From Acidimicrobiia bacterium (GTDB lineage Bacteria > Actinomycetota > Acidimicrobiia > IMCC26256 > JAMXLJ01): a stretch of DNA of 45,464 nt. Below are positions 17,600 through 24,397 of this stretch, in pieces. The translations under genes and the position numbers were made by a program. Where the stretch lies: assembly GCA_035651955.1 (NCBI GenBank), contig DASRES010000073.1:1-45464 (forward strand). Reading direction: 5' to 3'. Each line of letters starts with the position of its first letter. Position 1 is the stretch's first letter. A model generated the notes under the pieces. It was not told the DNA's origin and searched no databases. It worked only from the letters and a program-made list of their open reading frames with translations.

Positions 17600-18541
17600 G
17601 TGACCAAGTCCAGATTTCGGGTCGGTCGTCGCGCGCTCGCGACGGTCGCCTTCGCGAGCGCGCTCGCAGTCGTGCTGGCCGCGTGCGGCAGCTCGAGCAG
17701 CGGGAAGAAGAGCAGCGGCAGCGGCGCGACGTCGGCACCGACGAAGACGCTCACCGTCGGTTCGAAGAACTTCGGTGCGGCGCAGGTGCTCAGCCATCTC
17801 TACGGCGGTGCGCTCGCGGCGAAGGGCTACAAGATCACGTACAAGGACAACCTCGGGGCCACCGAGATCGTCTACAAGGCGTTGCAGAACGGCGACATCG
17901 ACCTGTACGGCGAGTACCAGGGGACATTGCTGACGTTCCTCAACGGCACGCCGACGAACGACCGGACGACGACGTACGACGCGCTCAAGGCGAAGCTGCC
18001 GACGACCCTCGTCGCGACGACGCCGGCGACCGCCGTGGACGTCAACGGCTTCTATGTGTTGAAGACGACCGCGGACAAGTACCACCTCAAGACGATCTCC
18101 GACCTCAAGCCGGTCGCGAGCCAGCTCGTGTTCGGTGGTCCGCCGGAGTGCCTCGACCGCCCGCTGTGCCTGGGGACGAAGGAGCAGCAGCTCTACGGGC
18201 TGCAGTTCAAGGACGTGAAGAAGCTCGACGCCGGTGGGCCCGTCACCGAGACGGCCCTCGACGACGGCACGATCCAGGTCGCGCTGCTGTTCACGGGGAG
18301 CAGCGTGATCAAGCCCAACTACGTCCTGCTGCAGGACGACAAGGGCCTCCAGCCCTCGGACAACCCGGTCGCGCTGGTGCGCAAGAGCGTCGACAGCGCG
18401 CAGCTCAACTCGATCATCGACGCGGTGAACGCCAAGCTCACGACCGACGCCTACAACAAGCTCGCGCTGCAGGTGCAGAACGAGAAGCAGGACCCGGCCG
18501 ACGTCGCGAACGCGTTCCTCAAGGAGAACGGGCTCGGGTAG
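17600..18541 (+). CDS. Betaine-type ABC transporter substrate-binding lipoprotein (OpuCC/ProX-like)
   Basis: 313-aa lipoprotein that captures substrate outside the membrane. The signal peptide ends in lipobox LAAC with Cys29 as the lipidated residue, followed by a Ser/Gly/Lys linker. The mature part starts TVGSKNFGAAQVLSHLYG and has NGDIDLYGEYQGTLLTFLNG, hallmarks of the OpuAC/ProX fold. GGGAGG precedes the GTG start. Substrate is not provable from sequence: glycine betaine, choline, or, given the adjacent egt genes, ergothioneine/hercynine. A long perfect hairpin follows the stop. Confidence 0.9.
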   Translation: MTKSRFRVGRRALATVAFASALAVVLAACGSSSSGKKSSGSGATSAPTKTLTVGSKNFGAAQVLSHLYGGALAAKGYKITYKDNLGATEIVYKALQNGDIDLYGEYQGTLLTFLNGTPTNDRTTTYDALKAKLPTTLVATTPATAVDVNGFYVLKTTADKYHLKTISDLKPVASQLVFGGPPECLDRPLCLGTKEQQLYGLQFKDVKKLDAGGPVTETALDDGTIQVALLFTGSSVIKPNYVLLQDDKGLQPSDNPVALVRKSVDSAQLNSIIDAVNAKLTTDAYNKLALQVQNEKQDPADVANAFLKENGLG

Positions 18542-18558
18542 CTCACACGCCCGACGCG

Positions 18559-18603
18559 AGATGCGGCACTGACGTACGGAATGCGTACGTCAGTGCCGCA
18601 TCT
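18559..18603. terminator. Long perfect hairpin after the transporter operon
   Basis: Perfect 20-bp stem (18559-18578 with 18584-18603) and a GAATG loop; with one bulged T the stem extends further through CGCGA/TCGCG. It begins 18 nt after the lipoprotein stop. It has no U-tract, so it may act as a strong structural terminator or an RNA stabiliser. Confidence 0.7.
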
Positions 18604-18616
18604 TCGCGTTCGCGTC

Positions 18617-18736
18617 GGCTACCAGCCGCGCTCGATCCACTCGTCGAGATGCGGACGCTCTCGCCGATGGTCGCGTCCGCACCTCTTGCTGGGGCTACCA
18701 GCCGCGTTGGATCCACTCGTCGAGGTGCGGACGCTC
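18617..18736. repeat. Duplicated 3' tail of the metallo-hydrolase gene
   Basis: A 44-bp segment occurs at 18617-18660 and again at 18693-18736 (41 of 44 identical). The second copy is the real 3' end of the metallo-hydrolase gene, encoding ERPHLDEWIQRGW plus stop. The first copy still encodes the same tail with Q changed to E, including the stop. Weaker similarity, with a 1-nt deletion, extends a further roughly 20 bp. Confidence 0.85.
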
Positions 18737-19306
18737 CGTGCCCACCGTCGTGTCGAGACCGTGGCCCGGCAGCACGAGCATGTCGGCCGGCAGCGTGAAC
18801 AGCCGACGGTCGATCGACTCGATGATCTGCTCGAAGCTCGCGTTCTCGAACCTCGTGTTGCCCGGGCCGCCCGGGAACAGCGTGTCGCCGCTGAACACGA
18901 GCGGCTTGCCCTCGAGCACGAAGCACGTCGAGCCGGGCGTGTGACCGGGCGTGTGGATCGTGCGCAGCCGGAGGTCGCCGACCTCGATCACGTCGTCGTC
19001 GGGGATCGTGAAGTCGTAGCCCGGCAGCATCGCGGCGTCCTCGGTCGCGATCCCGACGTCGATCCCGGCGTCGCGCACAGCGGTGACCGCCTGGATGTGG
19101 TCCCAGTGGCCGTGCGTCGTGAGTACGCGCCGCACGCCGGTCGCGCGGCTCACCTCGAGCAACAGGTCGTGCTCGTTCGCGGCGTCGACGAGTACAGCGT
19201 CACCCGTCCGCTTGCTGCGCACCACGAACACGTTGTTCTCGAACGGGCCGACGACGATCTTGTCGACCCGCACGTCGGCGTCCTCGAAGTGCGCGGGACG
19301 GGCCAT
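18695..19306 (-). CDS. Metallo-beta-lactamase-fold hydrolase (glyoxalase II-like)
   Basis: 203-aa cytosolic metallo-hydrolase. The metal motif THGHWDHIQAV (HxHxDH) is at about residues 64-74, followed by HTPGHTPGSTCF, FSGDTLFPGGPGNT and a final His in LPGHG. Similar proteins act on thioester or lactone-like substrates; the substrate here is unknown. The start codon lies 7 nt after a TACGCT box. It diverges from the acyl-CoA dehydrogenase pair. Its last codons are duplicated downstream. Confidence 0.87.
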   Translation of the reverse strand: MARPAHFEDADVRVDKIVVGPFENNVFVVRSKRTGDAVLVDAANEHDLLLEVSRATGVRRVLTTHGHWDHIQAVTAVRDAGIDVGIATEDAAMLPGYDFTIPDDDVIEVGDLRLRTIHTPGHTPGSTCFVLEGKPLVFSGDTLFPGGPGNTRFENASFEQIIESIDRRLFTLPADMLVLPGHGLDTTVGTERPHLDEWIQRGW

Positions 19307-19313
19307 GTCGCCG

Positions 19314-19319
19314 AGCGTA
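19314..19319 (-). promoter_or_regulatory. Leaderless-type -10 of the metallo-hydrolase gene
   Basis: TACGCT on the minus strand, 7 nt before the ATG at 19306. Confidence 0.45.
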
Positions 19320-19357
19320 CCGGTGCACCGTCGCGATCGCGCTCGGGCGGGGCGGTA

Positions 19358-19381
19358 CTTGACCGGGCGGTCTAGTAGCGT
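19358..19381 (+). promoter_or_regulatory. Palindromic operator and -10 of the acyl-CoA dehydrogenase pair
   Basis: CTTGACCG-GG-CGGTCTAG (19358-19375) is an inverted repeat with 7 of 8 arm positions paired, the form of many TetR-family operators. TAGCGT (19376-19381) abuts it and lies 10 nt before the ATG, so a bound repressor would mask the promoter. No TetR gene is present in the window. Confidence 0.55.
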
Positions 19382-19391
19382 CCGGGACCCG

Positions 19392-20579
19392 ATGGACTTC
19401 CGTGACTCACCGCAGGAGGCCGAGTTCCGCGACGAGGTGCGGACCTGGCTGGCCGAGCACCTGAAGGGCGAGTTCGCCGAGATCGGCGGGGGCGGCGGTC
19501 CGGCCGACGAGGCGGGGTGGGAGGTCCGCGTCGAGTGGGAGCGGCTGCTCGGCAAGGATCGCTGGGTCGGCATGGCGTGGCCCAGCGAGTACGGCGGACG
19601 CAACGCGTCGATCGTCGAGCAGGTGATCTTCAACGAGGAGTACGCGAAGGCCGACGCGCCCGCGCGCATCAGCTTCTTCGGCGAAGGCCTGTTCGCGCCG
19701 ACGCTCATCGCGTACGGCACCGAGGACCAGAAGCGACGCTTCCTCCCGCGGATCCAGGCCGTCGAGGAGCTGTGGTGCCAGGGCTACTCCGAGCCCAACG
19801 CCGGCTCCGACCTCTCGAACGTGCAGACGCGGGCCGTCCTCGACGGCGACCAGTGGGTGATCAGCGGGCAGAAGGTGTGGACGACGCTCGCGCACCGCGC
19901 CCAGTGGTGCTTCGCGGTCGTGCGCACCGATCCCGACGCGCCCGCGCACAAGGGCATCTCGTACCTCCTCGTCCCCATGGACCAGCAGGGCGTGAGCGTG
20001 CGGCCGCTGCGCCAGATGACGGGCACCGCGGAGTTCAACGAGGTGTTCTTCGACGACGCGCGCACCGACCGCGCCAACATCGTCGGCGAGCCGAACGACG
20101 GGTGGAAGGTCGCGATGGCGACGCTCGGGTTCGAGCGCGGCACCGCGTTCCTGTCCCAGCAGCTCGGGTTCCGGCGCGAGCTCGACCACGTGATCGATGC
20201 GGCGCACGCGCACGGGACGGCGACCGACCCGTCGATCCGTCAGCGGCTCGCGGACGCGTACGTCGGGGTCGAGATCATGAAGTACAACGGGCTGCGGATG
20301 CTGACGAACCTCGTCCGTCGCGGCGTCCTCGGCCCGGAGGCGAGCATCGGCAAGCTCTACTGGAGCACGTGGCACCGCCGGCTGGGTGAGCTCGCGATGG
20401 ACGTGCTCGGTCCTGACTCGCAGATCCTGCCCGGCGACCCGCGCGACCCGTACGAGCTCGGCGAGCTGCAGCGCATCTACCTGTTCAGCCGCTCGGAGAC
20501 CATCTACGCGGGCGCGAGCGAGATCCAGAAGAACATCCTCGGCGAGCGCGTGCTCGGTCTGCCGCGCGAACCCCGCTGA
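19392..20579 (+). CDS. Acyl-CoA dehydrogenase (FadE-like), first of pair
   Basis: 395-aa FAD-dependent acyl-CoA dehydrogenase. Features include WLAEHLKGEF, WPSEYGGR, the FAD/substrate segment CQGYSEPNAGSDLSNVQTRA, GQKVWTTLAHRA and the C-terminal SRSETIYAGASEIQKNILGERVLGLPR. The usual catalytic Glu position of the YEGT motif is Ala here (YAGA). The architecture resembles the FadE29-like half of mycobacterial heteromeric steroid or acyl dehydrogenases. The ATG at 19392 is chosen because the protein similarity starts there; the upstream frame overlaps the divergent gene. Its partner follows after 80 bp. Confidence 0.87.
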   Translation: MDFRDSPQEAEFRDEVRTWLAEHLKGEFAEIGGGGGPADEAGWEVRVEWERLLGKDRWVGMAWPSEYGGRNASIVEQVIFNEEYAKADAPARISFFGEGLFAPTLIAYGTEDQKRRFLPRIQAVEELWCQGYSEPNAGSDLSNVQTRAVLDGDQWVISGQKVWTTLAHRAQWCFAVVRTDPDAPAHKGISYLLVPMDQQGVSVRPLRQMTGTAEFNEVFFDDARTDRANIVGEPNDGWKVAMATLGFERGTAFLSQQLGFRRELDHVIDAAHAHGTATDPSIRQRLADAYVGVEIMKYNGLRMLTNLVRRGVLGPEASIGKLYWSTWHRRLGELAMDVLGPDSQILPGDPRDPYELGELQRIYLFSRSETIYAGASEIQKNILGERVLGLPREPR

Positions 20580-20580
20580 C

Positions 20581-20610
20581 TGGGAGCGGGCGCTGCGTCG
20601 CCGGCTCCCA
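20581..20610 (+). terminator. Hairpin between the two dehydrogenase genes
   Basis: Stem TGGGAGC/GCTCCCA plus inner GGCG/CGCC (separated by one G-G mismatch) around CTGCGT, directly after the first dehydrogenase stop. It may partly terminate or attenuate; a TACCCT box follows at 20613-20618. Confidence 0.5.
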
Positions 20611-20659
20611 CTACCCTGCGCCGCGCGCGACCGCGGCGTGACGACCCACAGGAGCAACC

Positions 20660-21790
20660 GTGAACTTCGCCTTTTCGGAAGAGCAGGAGGAGCTGCGCCA
20701 GACCGTCCGGCGGTTCCTCGAGGACAAGTCGCCGTCGGCCGAGGTCCGCAGGCTGATGGAGACGACCGAGGGCTACGACGAAGGCGTCTGGAAGCAAATG
20801 GCCCAGGAGCTCGGGCTCCAGAGCCTGCACCTGCCCGAGGCGTACGGCGGCCAGGGGTTCACGTTCGTGGAGCTGGCGATCGTCCTCGAGGAGATGGGCC
20901 GCGTGCTGCTCTGCGCGCCGTACTTCTCGACGGTCGTGCTCGCGGCGAACGCCATCATGAACGTCGGGACCGACGAGCAGCAGGGCACGCTGCTGCCCGG
21001 GATCGCGTCGGGAGAGACGATCGCGACGCTCGCGTTCACGGAGCCGAGCGGGAAGTGGGACGCGTCCGGCATCACGATGGAGGCCCGTCAGGACGGCGAC
21101 GGGTACGTCCTCGACGGCACGAAGATGTTCGTGATCGACGGCCACACCGCGGACCTCGTCGTCGTGGTCGCGCGCGCGGCCGGTACGAGCGGTGAGGACG
21201 GCATCGGGTTCTTCACCGTGGACGGTGACGCCGCCGGTCTCACGCGCACGCCGCTCGCGACGATGGACCAGACGCGCAAGCAGGCGAAGCTCGAGTTCTC
21301 GGGTGTGAAGGCGCAGCCGCTCGGCGCGCCCGGTGGTGGTTGGGCCGCGCTGTCGAAGACGCTCGACCAGGCGGCGGTCGGCCTGTCCAACGAGATGGTG
21401 GGTGGCGCGCAGAAGGTCCTCGACATGTCGGTCGAGTACGCGAAGGTGCGCGTGCAGTTCGGCCGCCCGATCGGTTCGTTCCAGGCGATCAAGCACAAGT
21501 GCGCGGACATGCTGCTCGAGGTCGAGTCGGCGAAGTCGGCTGCGTACTACTCGGCGTGGGCCGCGGCCGAGGACAACGAGGAGCTGCCCGTCGTCGCGAG
21601 CCTCGCCAAGGCGTACTGCTCCGACGCCTACTTCCACGCGGCCGCGGAGAACATCCAGATCCACGGCGGCATCGGCTTCACCTGGGAGCACGACGCGCAC
21701 CTGTACTTCAAGCGCGCGAAGAGCTCCGAGATCCTCCTCGGCGACGCCACCTACCACCGGGAGCTGTTGGCGCAGCGGATCGGGATCTGA
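20660..21790 (+). CDS. Acyl-CoA dehydrogenase (FadE-like), second of pair
   Basis: 376-aa acyl-CoA dehydrogenase paralogue. It starts MNFAFSEEQEELRQTVRRFL, has LPEAYGGQGF, TEPSGKWDAS, the Arg/Phe-containing KVRVQFGRPIGSFQAIKHK and IQIHGGIGFTWEHDAHLYFKRA. The canonical YEGT Glu segment is replaced by LLGDATYHRELL. This pattern, next to the first gene, fits heterotetrameric alpha2beta2 acyl-CoA dehydrogenases of the FadE28/FadE29 kind acting on bulky acyl chains. AGGAG precedes the GTG start. Substrate is unknown. Confidence 0.87.
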   Translation: MNFAFSEEQEELRQTVRRFLEDKSPSAEVRRLMETTEGYDEGVWKQMAQELGLQSLHLPEAYGGQGFTFVELAIVLEEMGRVLLCAPYFSTVVLAANAIMNVGTDEQQGTLLPGIASGETIATLAFTEPSGKWDASGITMEARQDGDGYVLDGTKMFVIDGHTADLVVVVARAAGTSGEDGIGFFTVDGDAAGLTRTPLATMDQTRKQAKLEFSGVKAQPLGAPGGGWAALSKTLDQAAVGLSNEMVGGAQKVLDMSVEYAKVRVQFGRPIGSFQAIKHKCADMLLEVESAKSAAYYSAWAAAEDNEELPVVASLAKAYCSDAYFHAAAENIQIHGGIGFTWEHDAHLYFKRAKSSEILLGDATYHRELLAQRIGI

Positions 21791-21916
21791 CGATCCATGT
21801 CTTCTGCGTCTTCTGCGCCGCCGACGGAGTCGGAGCGGGGAGGGCTGGGTTGTCGTCGAGGCGGCGCCTCACCAACAGCGGCTTACGTCGGTTGACGCGT
21901 CTCGGCCGCTGATCGA

Positions 21917-22387
21917 ATGGCGGTTCTCGTCGGGTTTCTCGTCGTGGCCGTGGTGCTCGCGATCGCGGCTGCGTTCGTCGTGCGCGAGGCGAGTCGCATG
22001 GCGGTCGACCCGCCCGCCGCCGTGTTCGACCCCGACGAGGCGTTCGCGTGGGTCGTCCGCCACGTGCCCGACGACGTCGCGGCGACGCTCACGGAGGACG
22101 ACGTCCGCCGCATCCTCGACTTCCAGCTCGAGTTCTTCCAGCGGAAGGGCGTGTCGGCGAACGGTTCGTCGCCCACGCCGGCGGGGCCGGTCGTCGTCGG
22201 CGGGTCCGAGACCGTCGACTACATCCTCGGCCGGGCGGCCGCGACCGGGGAGGCGTACCTGCCCGAGCAGGTCCACGCGGTGATCGACACCCAGCTCACC
22301 TACCTGCGGGCGATCGGCGCGATCGGCTCGCAGGCACCGCCCGGCGCGTCGGGGACCGAGCCGGGCGACGACGACCGGCCTGCGTGA
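21917..22387 (+). CDS. Single-pass membrane protein of unknown function
   Basis: 156-aa protein with one N-terminal transmembrane segment (about residues 3-21) and a soluble domain rich in acidic residues. The soluble part includes a predicted helix around DDVRRILDFQLEFFQRKGV and another around VHAVIDTQLTYLRAIGAIG. No family is recognised. The ATG at 21917 puts the membrane segment at the very N-terminus. The 126 bp upstream contain no gene and only a direct TCTTCTGCG repeat. No clear link to neighbouring genes. Confidence 0.7.
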   Translation: MAVLVGFLVVAVVLAIAAAFVVREASRMAVDPPAAVFDPDEAFAWVVRHVPDDVAATLTEDDVRRILDFQLEFFQRKGVSANGSSPTPAGPVVVGGSETVDYILGRAAATGEAYLPEQVHAVIDTQLTYLRAIGAIGSQAPPGASGTEPGDDDRPA

Positions 22388-22458
22388 CCGAAACGGCTCC
22401 CGGCCGCCCCTCCGCGCGTGCTACCAATGGGGCACCAGGGAAAGGAGGTGGTCCATAC

Positions 22459-22500
22459 ATGCATGATCAACGTGGGACCCTGGAGGTGCGCGGCCGCTAG
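22459..22500 (+). CDS. 13-codon micro-ORF with extreme Shine-Dalgarno
   Basis: ATG at 22459 encodes MHDQRGTLEVRGR and stop. GAAAGGAGGTGGTCC (22440-22454) can pair with 15 consecutive nt of the 16S rRNA 3' end (one G-U), with 10 nt from AGGAGG to the ATG. CCAG...CTGG and GGTCC...GGACC can fold so that the Shine-Dalgarno sits in a bulge. The peptide may be a real product, a leader, or incidental to an RNA function. Confidence 0.5.
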   Translation: MHDQRGTLEVRGR

Positions 22501-22637
22501 GCCGTAGGGGCGCCCCCACGGGGTGCCGATGGCTGGACCGCCTGGCGGAATCCACCCGCCGCACCGTCGCCGAGCCCGGACGGGAGTTGGTCCCACCCGT
22601 GTGTCCCGGACGGCGATGCCTTTCAGCCCATTCGATG

Positions 22638-22665
22638 TGGAGGGGGCGCGCGAGCGCCCCCTCCA
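22638..22665 (+). terminator. Perfect 12-bp hairpin terminator
   Basis: TGGAGGGGGCGC and GCGCCCCCTCCA form a perfect stem around a GCGA tetraloop (GNRA class), followed by CAATTCT. It closes the RNA-like segment 18 nt before the next gene. Confidence 0.8.
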
Positions 22666-22683
22666 CAATTCTCCGGAGACGCC

Positions 22684-22905
22684 GTGACCCACCTCGATCG
22701 CTTCGAAGGCTTCCGCTACGTCGGCGACAAGCGCAGCCAGCTCGTCTACGACCTCGAGCACCCGCCGTCGGACGACGTCCTCGACGAGCTCATGGCGTCG
22801 CAGGAGTTCACCTGCTTCGGGCCCGACACGCTCGCGGAGGCCCGCAACCGCGGCTACCGGCTCCATCGCCTCGCCGCGCTCGGGGCCGAGCTCGGCATCG
22901 AGTAG
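22684..22905 (+). CDS. Small protein of unknown function (73 aa)
   Basis: 73-aa soluble protein starting MTHLDRFEGFRYVGDKRSQL with a central acidic stretch and an Arg-rich C-terminal third. GGAG lies upstream of the GTG start. I do not recognise the family. Its stop is immediately adjacent to the stop of the convergent DUF1802 gene, with no bases between. Composition and codon use match the neighbours, supporting a real gene. Confidence 0.65.
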   Translation: MTHLDRFEGFRYVGDKRSQLVYDLEHPPSDDVLDELMASQEFTCFGPDTLAEARNRGYRLHRLAALGAELGIE

Positions 22906-23517
22906 CTACGCGACGACCGGTTCCGTGAGCGAGCCGTCCGGCAGCGCGTCGACGACGCCCTTGCGACGCGCCTCGAACGCGGTGTCGGACAGCACCGGCT
23001 CGCTCGGCAGCGCAGCGGGGTCGTCCGGCAGCCCGTCGAGGTCGACCCACGAGCTGCAGCCGCGGTACTCGTCGCGCATCGGGACGGTGAGCGGCTCGAG
23101 CAGCCGGTACGCGCGCACGACGAGCACCCACAGCGGGTCGCGCTTCTTCCAGTTGAGGCGCGACGCGGCGTAGTCGTCGGACCAGATGAGCTTCGATCCG
23201 AGCTCGGTCAGCTGCGCGGGGTCGGTGAGCTTCGCGACTCCGACGACGTCGGCCCACCCGTCGATGCGGATCGTGTCGTCGGGCGGTGCGGCCGCCTCGT
23301 TGAGCTCGACGCGGTGGCGGTACGCGGGCTTGAGCAGGTCGGCACGCTGGTGCTCGACGGTCGGGTAGAGCCAGCACCGCGTCGAGCGCAGCGCGAAGTG
23401 GCGACCCTCCTCGCGCAGCCCGCCCTTGCGCACGTCGACGATCTGCTCGCCCTCGAGCAGCGCGTCCACGATGACGCCCCACTCCTTGAACGCGGGGATG
23501 CGGTCCGGGCCCGGCAC
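22906..23517 (-). CDS. DUF1802 family protein
   Basis: 203-aa protein of the DUF1802 family: FKEWGVIVDALLEGEQIVDVRKGGLREEG is followed by the family's WLYPTVEHQ motif and a VVRAYRLLEPLTVP segment. Function is unknown. The GTG at 23517 is chosen because the family N-terminus begins just after it and a TATCCT box lies 8 nt upstream; longer frames have no support. It diverges from the alpha/beta hydrolase gene. Confidence 0.82.
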   Translation of the reverse strand: MPGPDRIPAFKEWGVIVDALLEGEQIVDVRKGGLREEGRHFALRSTRCWLYPTVEHQRADLLKPAYRHRVELNEAAAPPDDTIRIDGWADVVGVAKLTDPAQLTELGSKLIWSDDYAASRLNWKKRDPLWVLVVRAYRLLEPLTVPMRDEYRGCSSWVDLDGLPDDPAALPSEPVLSDTAFEARRKGVVDALPDGSLTEPVVA

Positions 23518-23525
23518 GGTCGTCC

Positions 23526-23531
23526 AGGATA
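23526..23531 (-). promoter_or_regulatory. Leaderless-type -10 of the DUF1802 gene
   Basis: TATCCT on the minus strand, 8 nt before the GTG at 23517. Confidence 0.45.
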
Positions 23532-23568
23532 GAGAACCGACGTCGAGACGGCGCGAGCGGGAGGACGG

Positions 23569-24312
23569 GTGGACGACGCGATCACGTCGGGCGGGCTGCG
23601 CCTCGGCGCGCACTTCGCCCGCCCGCCCGGCGGCCGCGTCCCCGGACTCGTCCTGTGTCACGGCTTCCCGAGTGGTCCGCGCGGCGCGGCGACGTCCGGC
23701 GCGACGTTCCCCGAGCTCGCGGATCGGATCGCGCGCGAAGCGGGCTGGGCCGTGCTGACGTTCAACTTCCGCGGGACGGGTGCGTCCGAGGGCGACTTCT
23801 CGATCGCGGGCTGGCGCGCCGACCAGCGCGCTGCCGCCGAGTGGCTGTGGGCGCGCGACGACGTCACCGGCGTGTGGATCGCGGGGACGAACCTCGGAGG
23901 CTCGCTCGCGATCTCGACGGCCGCGGACGACGCGCGCATCCGCGGTGTCGCGGTCCTCGCCGCGCCCGTCAACATGCGCGACTGGACGCGTGACCCGGCG
24001 CGCTTCCTCGAGCACGCGCGCGCGATGGGCGTCATCCGGAATCCCGCGTTCCCGCACGACGTGAACGCGTGGGTGCGCGGGATCACGGAGCTCGACCCGC
24101 TCCGCATCGCGCGTCGCCTCCCGCCGCGTCCGCTGCTCGTGCTGCACGGCACGGCCGACGACGTCGTGCCGGTCAGCGACGCACGCGCGCTGGCCGATGC
24201 GGCCGCGCCCGCGTCCGAGCTGCGCCTCGTGCACGCCGCCGGCCACCGGTTGCGTCACGACCCACGTGCGGTCGCTGCGCTCCTGGGTTGGCTCGACCGC
24301 CAGATCACCTGA
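23569..24312 (+). CDS. Alpha/beta-hydrolase-fold protein lacking the nucleophile Ser
   Basis: 247-aa alpha/beta hydrolase fold: LVLCHGFPSGPRG oxyanion region, FNFRGTGASEGDFS, a nucleophile elbow, the acid strand LLVLHGTADDVVPVSDA, and GHRLRHDP with the catalytic-type His. The elbow reads GTNLGG, so Asn occupies the usual Ser/Cys/Asp position; esterase chemistry is therefore doubtful. GGGAGG precedes the GTG start. Function is unknown; it could be a degenerate hydrolase with a binding role. Confidence 0.8.
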   Translation: MDDAITSGGLRLGAHFARPPGGRVPGLVLCHGFPSGPRGAATSGATFPELADRIAREAGWAVLTFNFRGTGASEGDFSIAGWRADQRAAAEWLWARDDVTGVWIAGTNLGGSLAISTAADDARIRGVAVLAAPVNMRDWTRDPARFLEHARAMGVIRNPAFPHDVNAWVRGITELDPLRIARRLPPRPLLVLHGTADDVVPVSDARALADAAAPASELRLVHAAGHRLRHDPRAVAALLGWLDRQIT

Positions 24313-24315
24313 GCG

Positions 24316-24366
24316 GCTCCGGCGACCGGAGCGACGGAGGAGCGGAGGTCGCTCGCCAGCGAGCGA
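24316..24366 (+). terminator. Two consecutive hairpins after the hydrolase gene
   Basis: GCTCCGG-CGA-CCGGAGC (24316-24332) and TCGCTCG-CCAG-CGAGCGA (24349-24366), both perfect 7-bp stems, fill the gap before the next promoter. Confidence 0.55.
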
Positions 24367-24382
24367 ACCGGCCCAGCGGCTC

Positions 24383-24388
24383 TAAGCT
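24383..24388 (+). promoter_or_regulatory. Leaderless-type -10 of the nucleotidyltransferase gene
   Basis: TAAGCT, 9 nt before the ATG at 24398. Confidence 0.4.
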
Positions 24389-24397
24389 TCCCGGCCC

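Larger units (their letters stand above)
22422..22665 (+). ncRNA. Candidate structured RNA with embedded micro-ORF
   Basis: A 296-bp gap without a conventional gene. From a TACCAAT -10-like box (about 22421-22427) it holds, in order: a Shine-Dalgarno pairing with 15 nt of the 16S tail; CGGCC-GCTA-GGCCG across the micro-ORF stop (22491-22504); an 8-bp hairpin GGCGCCCC/GGGGTGCC (22509-22527); a two-layer element (TCGCCG 22567-22572 with CGGCGA 22611-22616, enclosing ACGGG 22580-22584 with CCCGT 22596-22600); and a terminator at 22638-22665. It does not match SRP RNA, tmRNA, RNase P or tRNA landmarks that I can recognise. Confidence 0.5.

Noticed and set aside
21791-21916. 126-bp gap after the second dehydrogenase searched for a small gene or RNA
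   Set aside because: Only a short TCTTCTGCG direct repeat is seen; no ribosome site, hairpin or convincing -10.
22903-22908. Directly abutting stop codons of two convergent genes
   Set aside because: Unusual but ordinary in compact genomes; no evidence of a functional effect.
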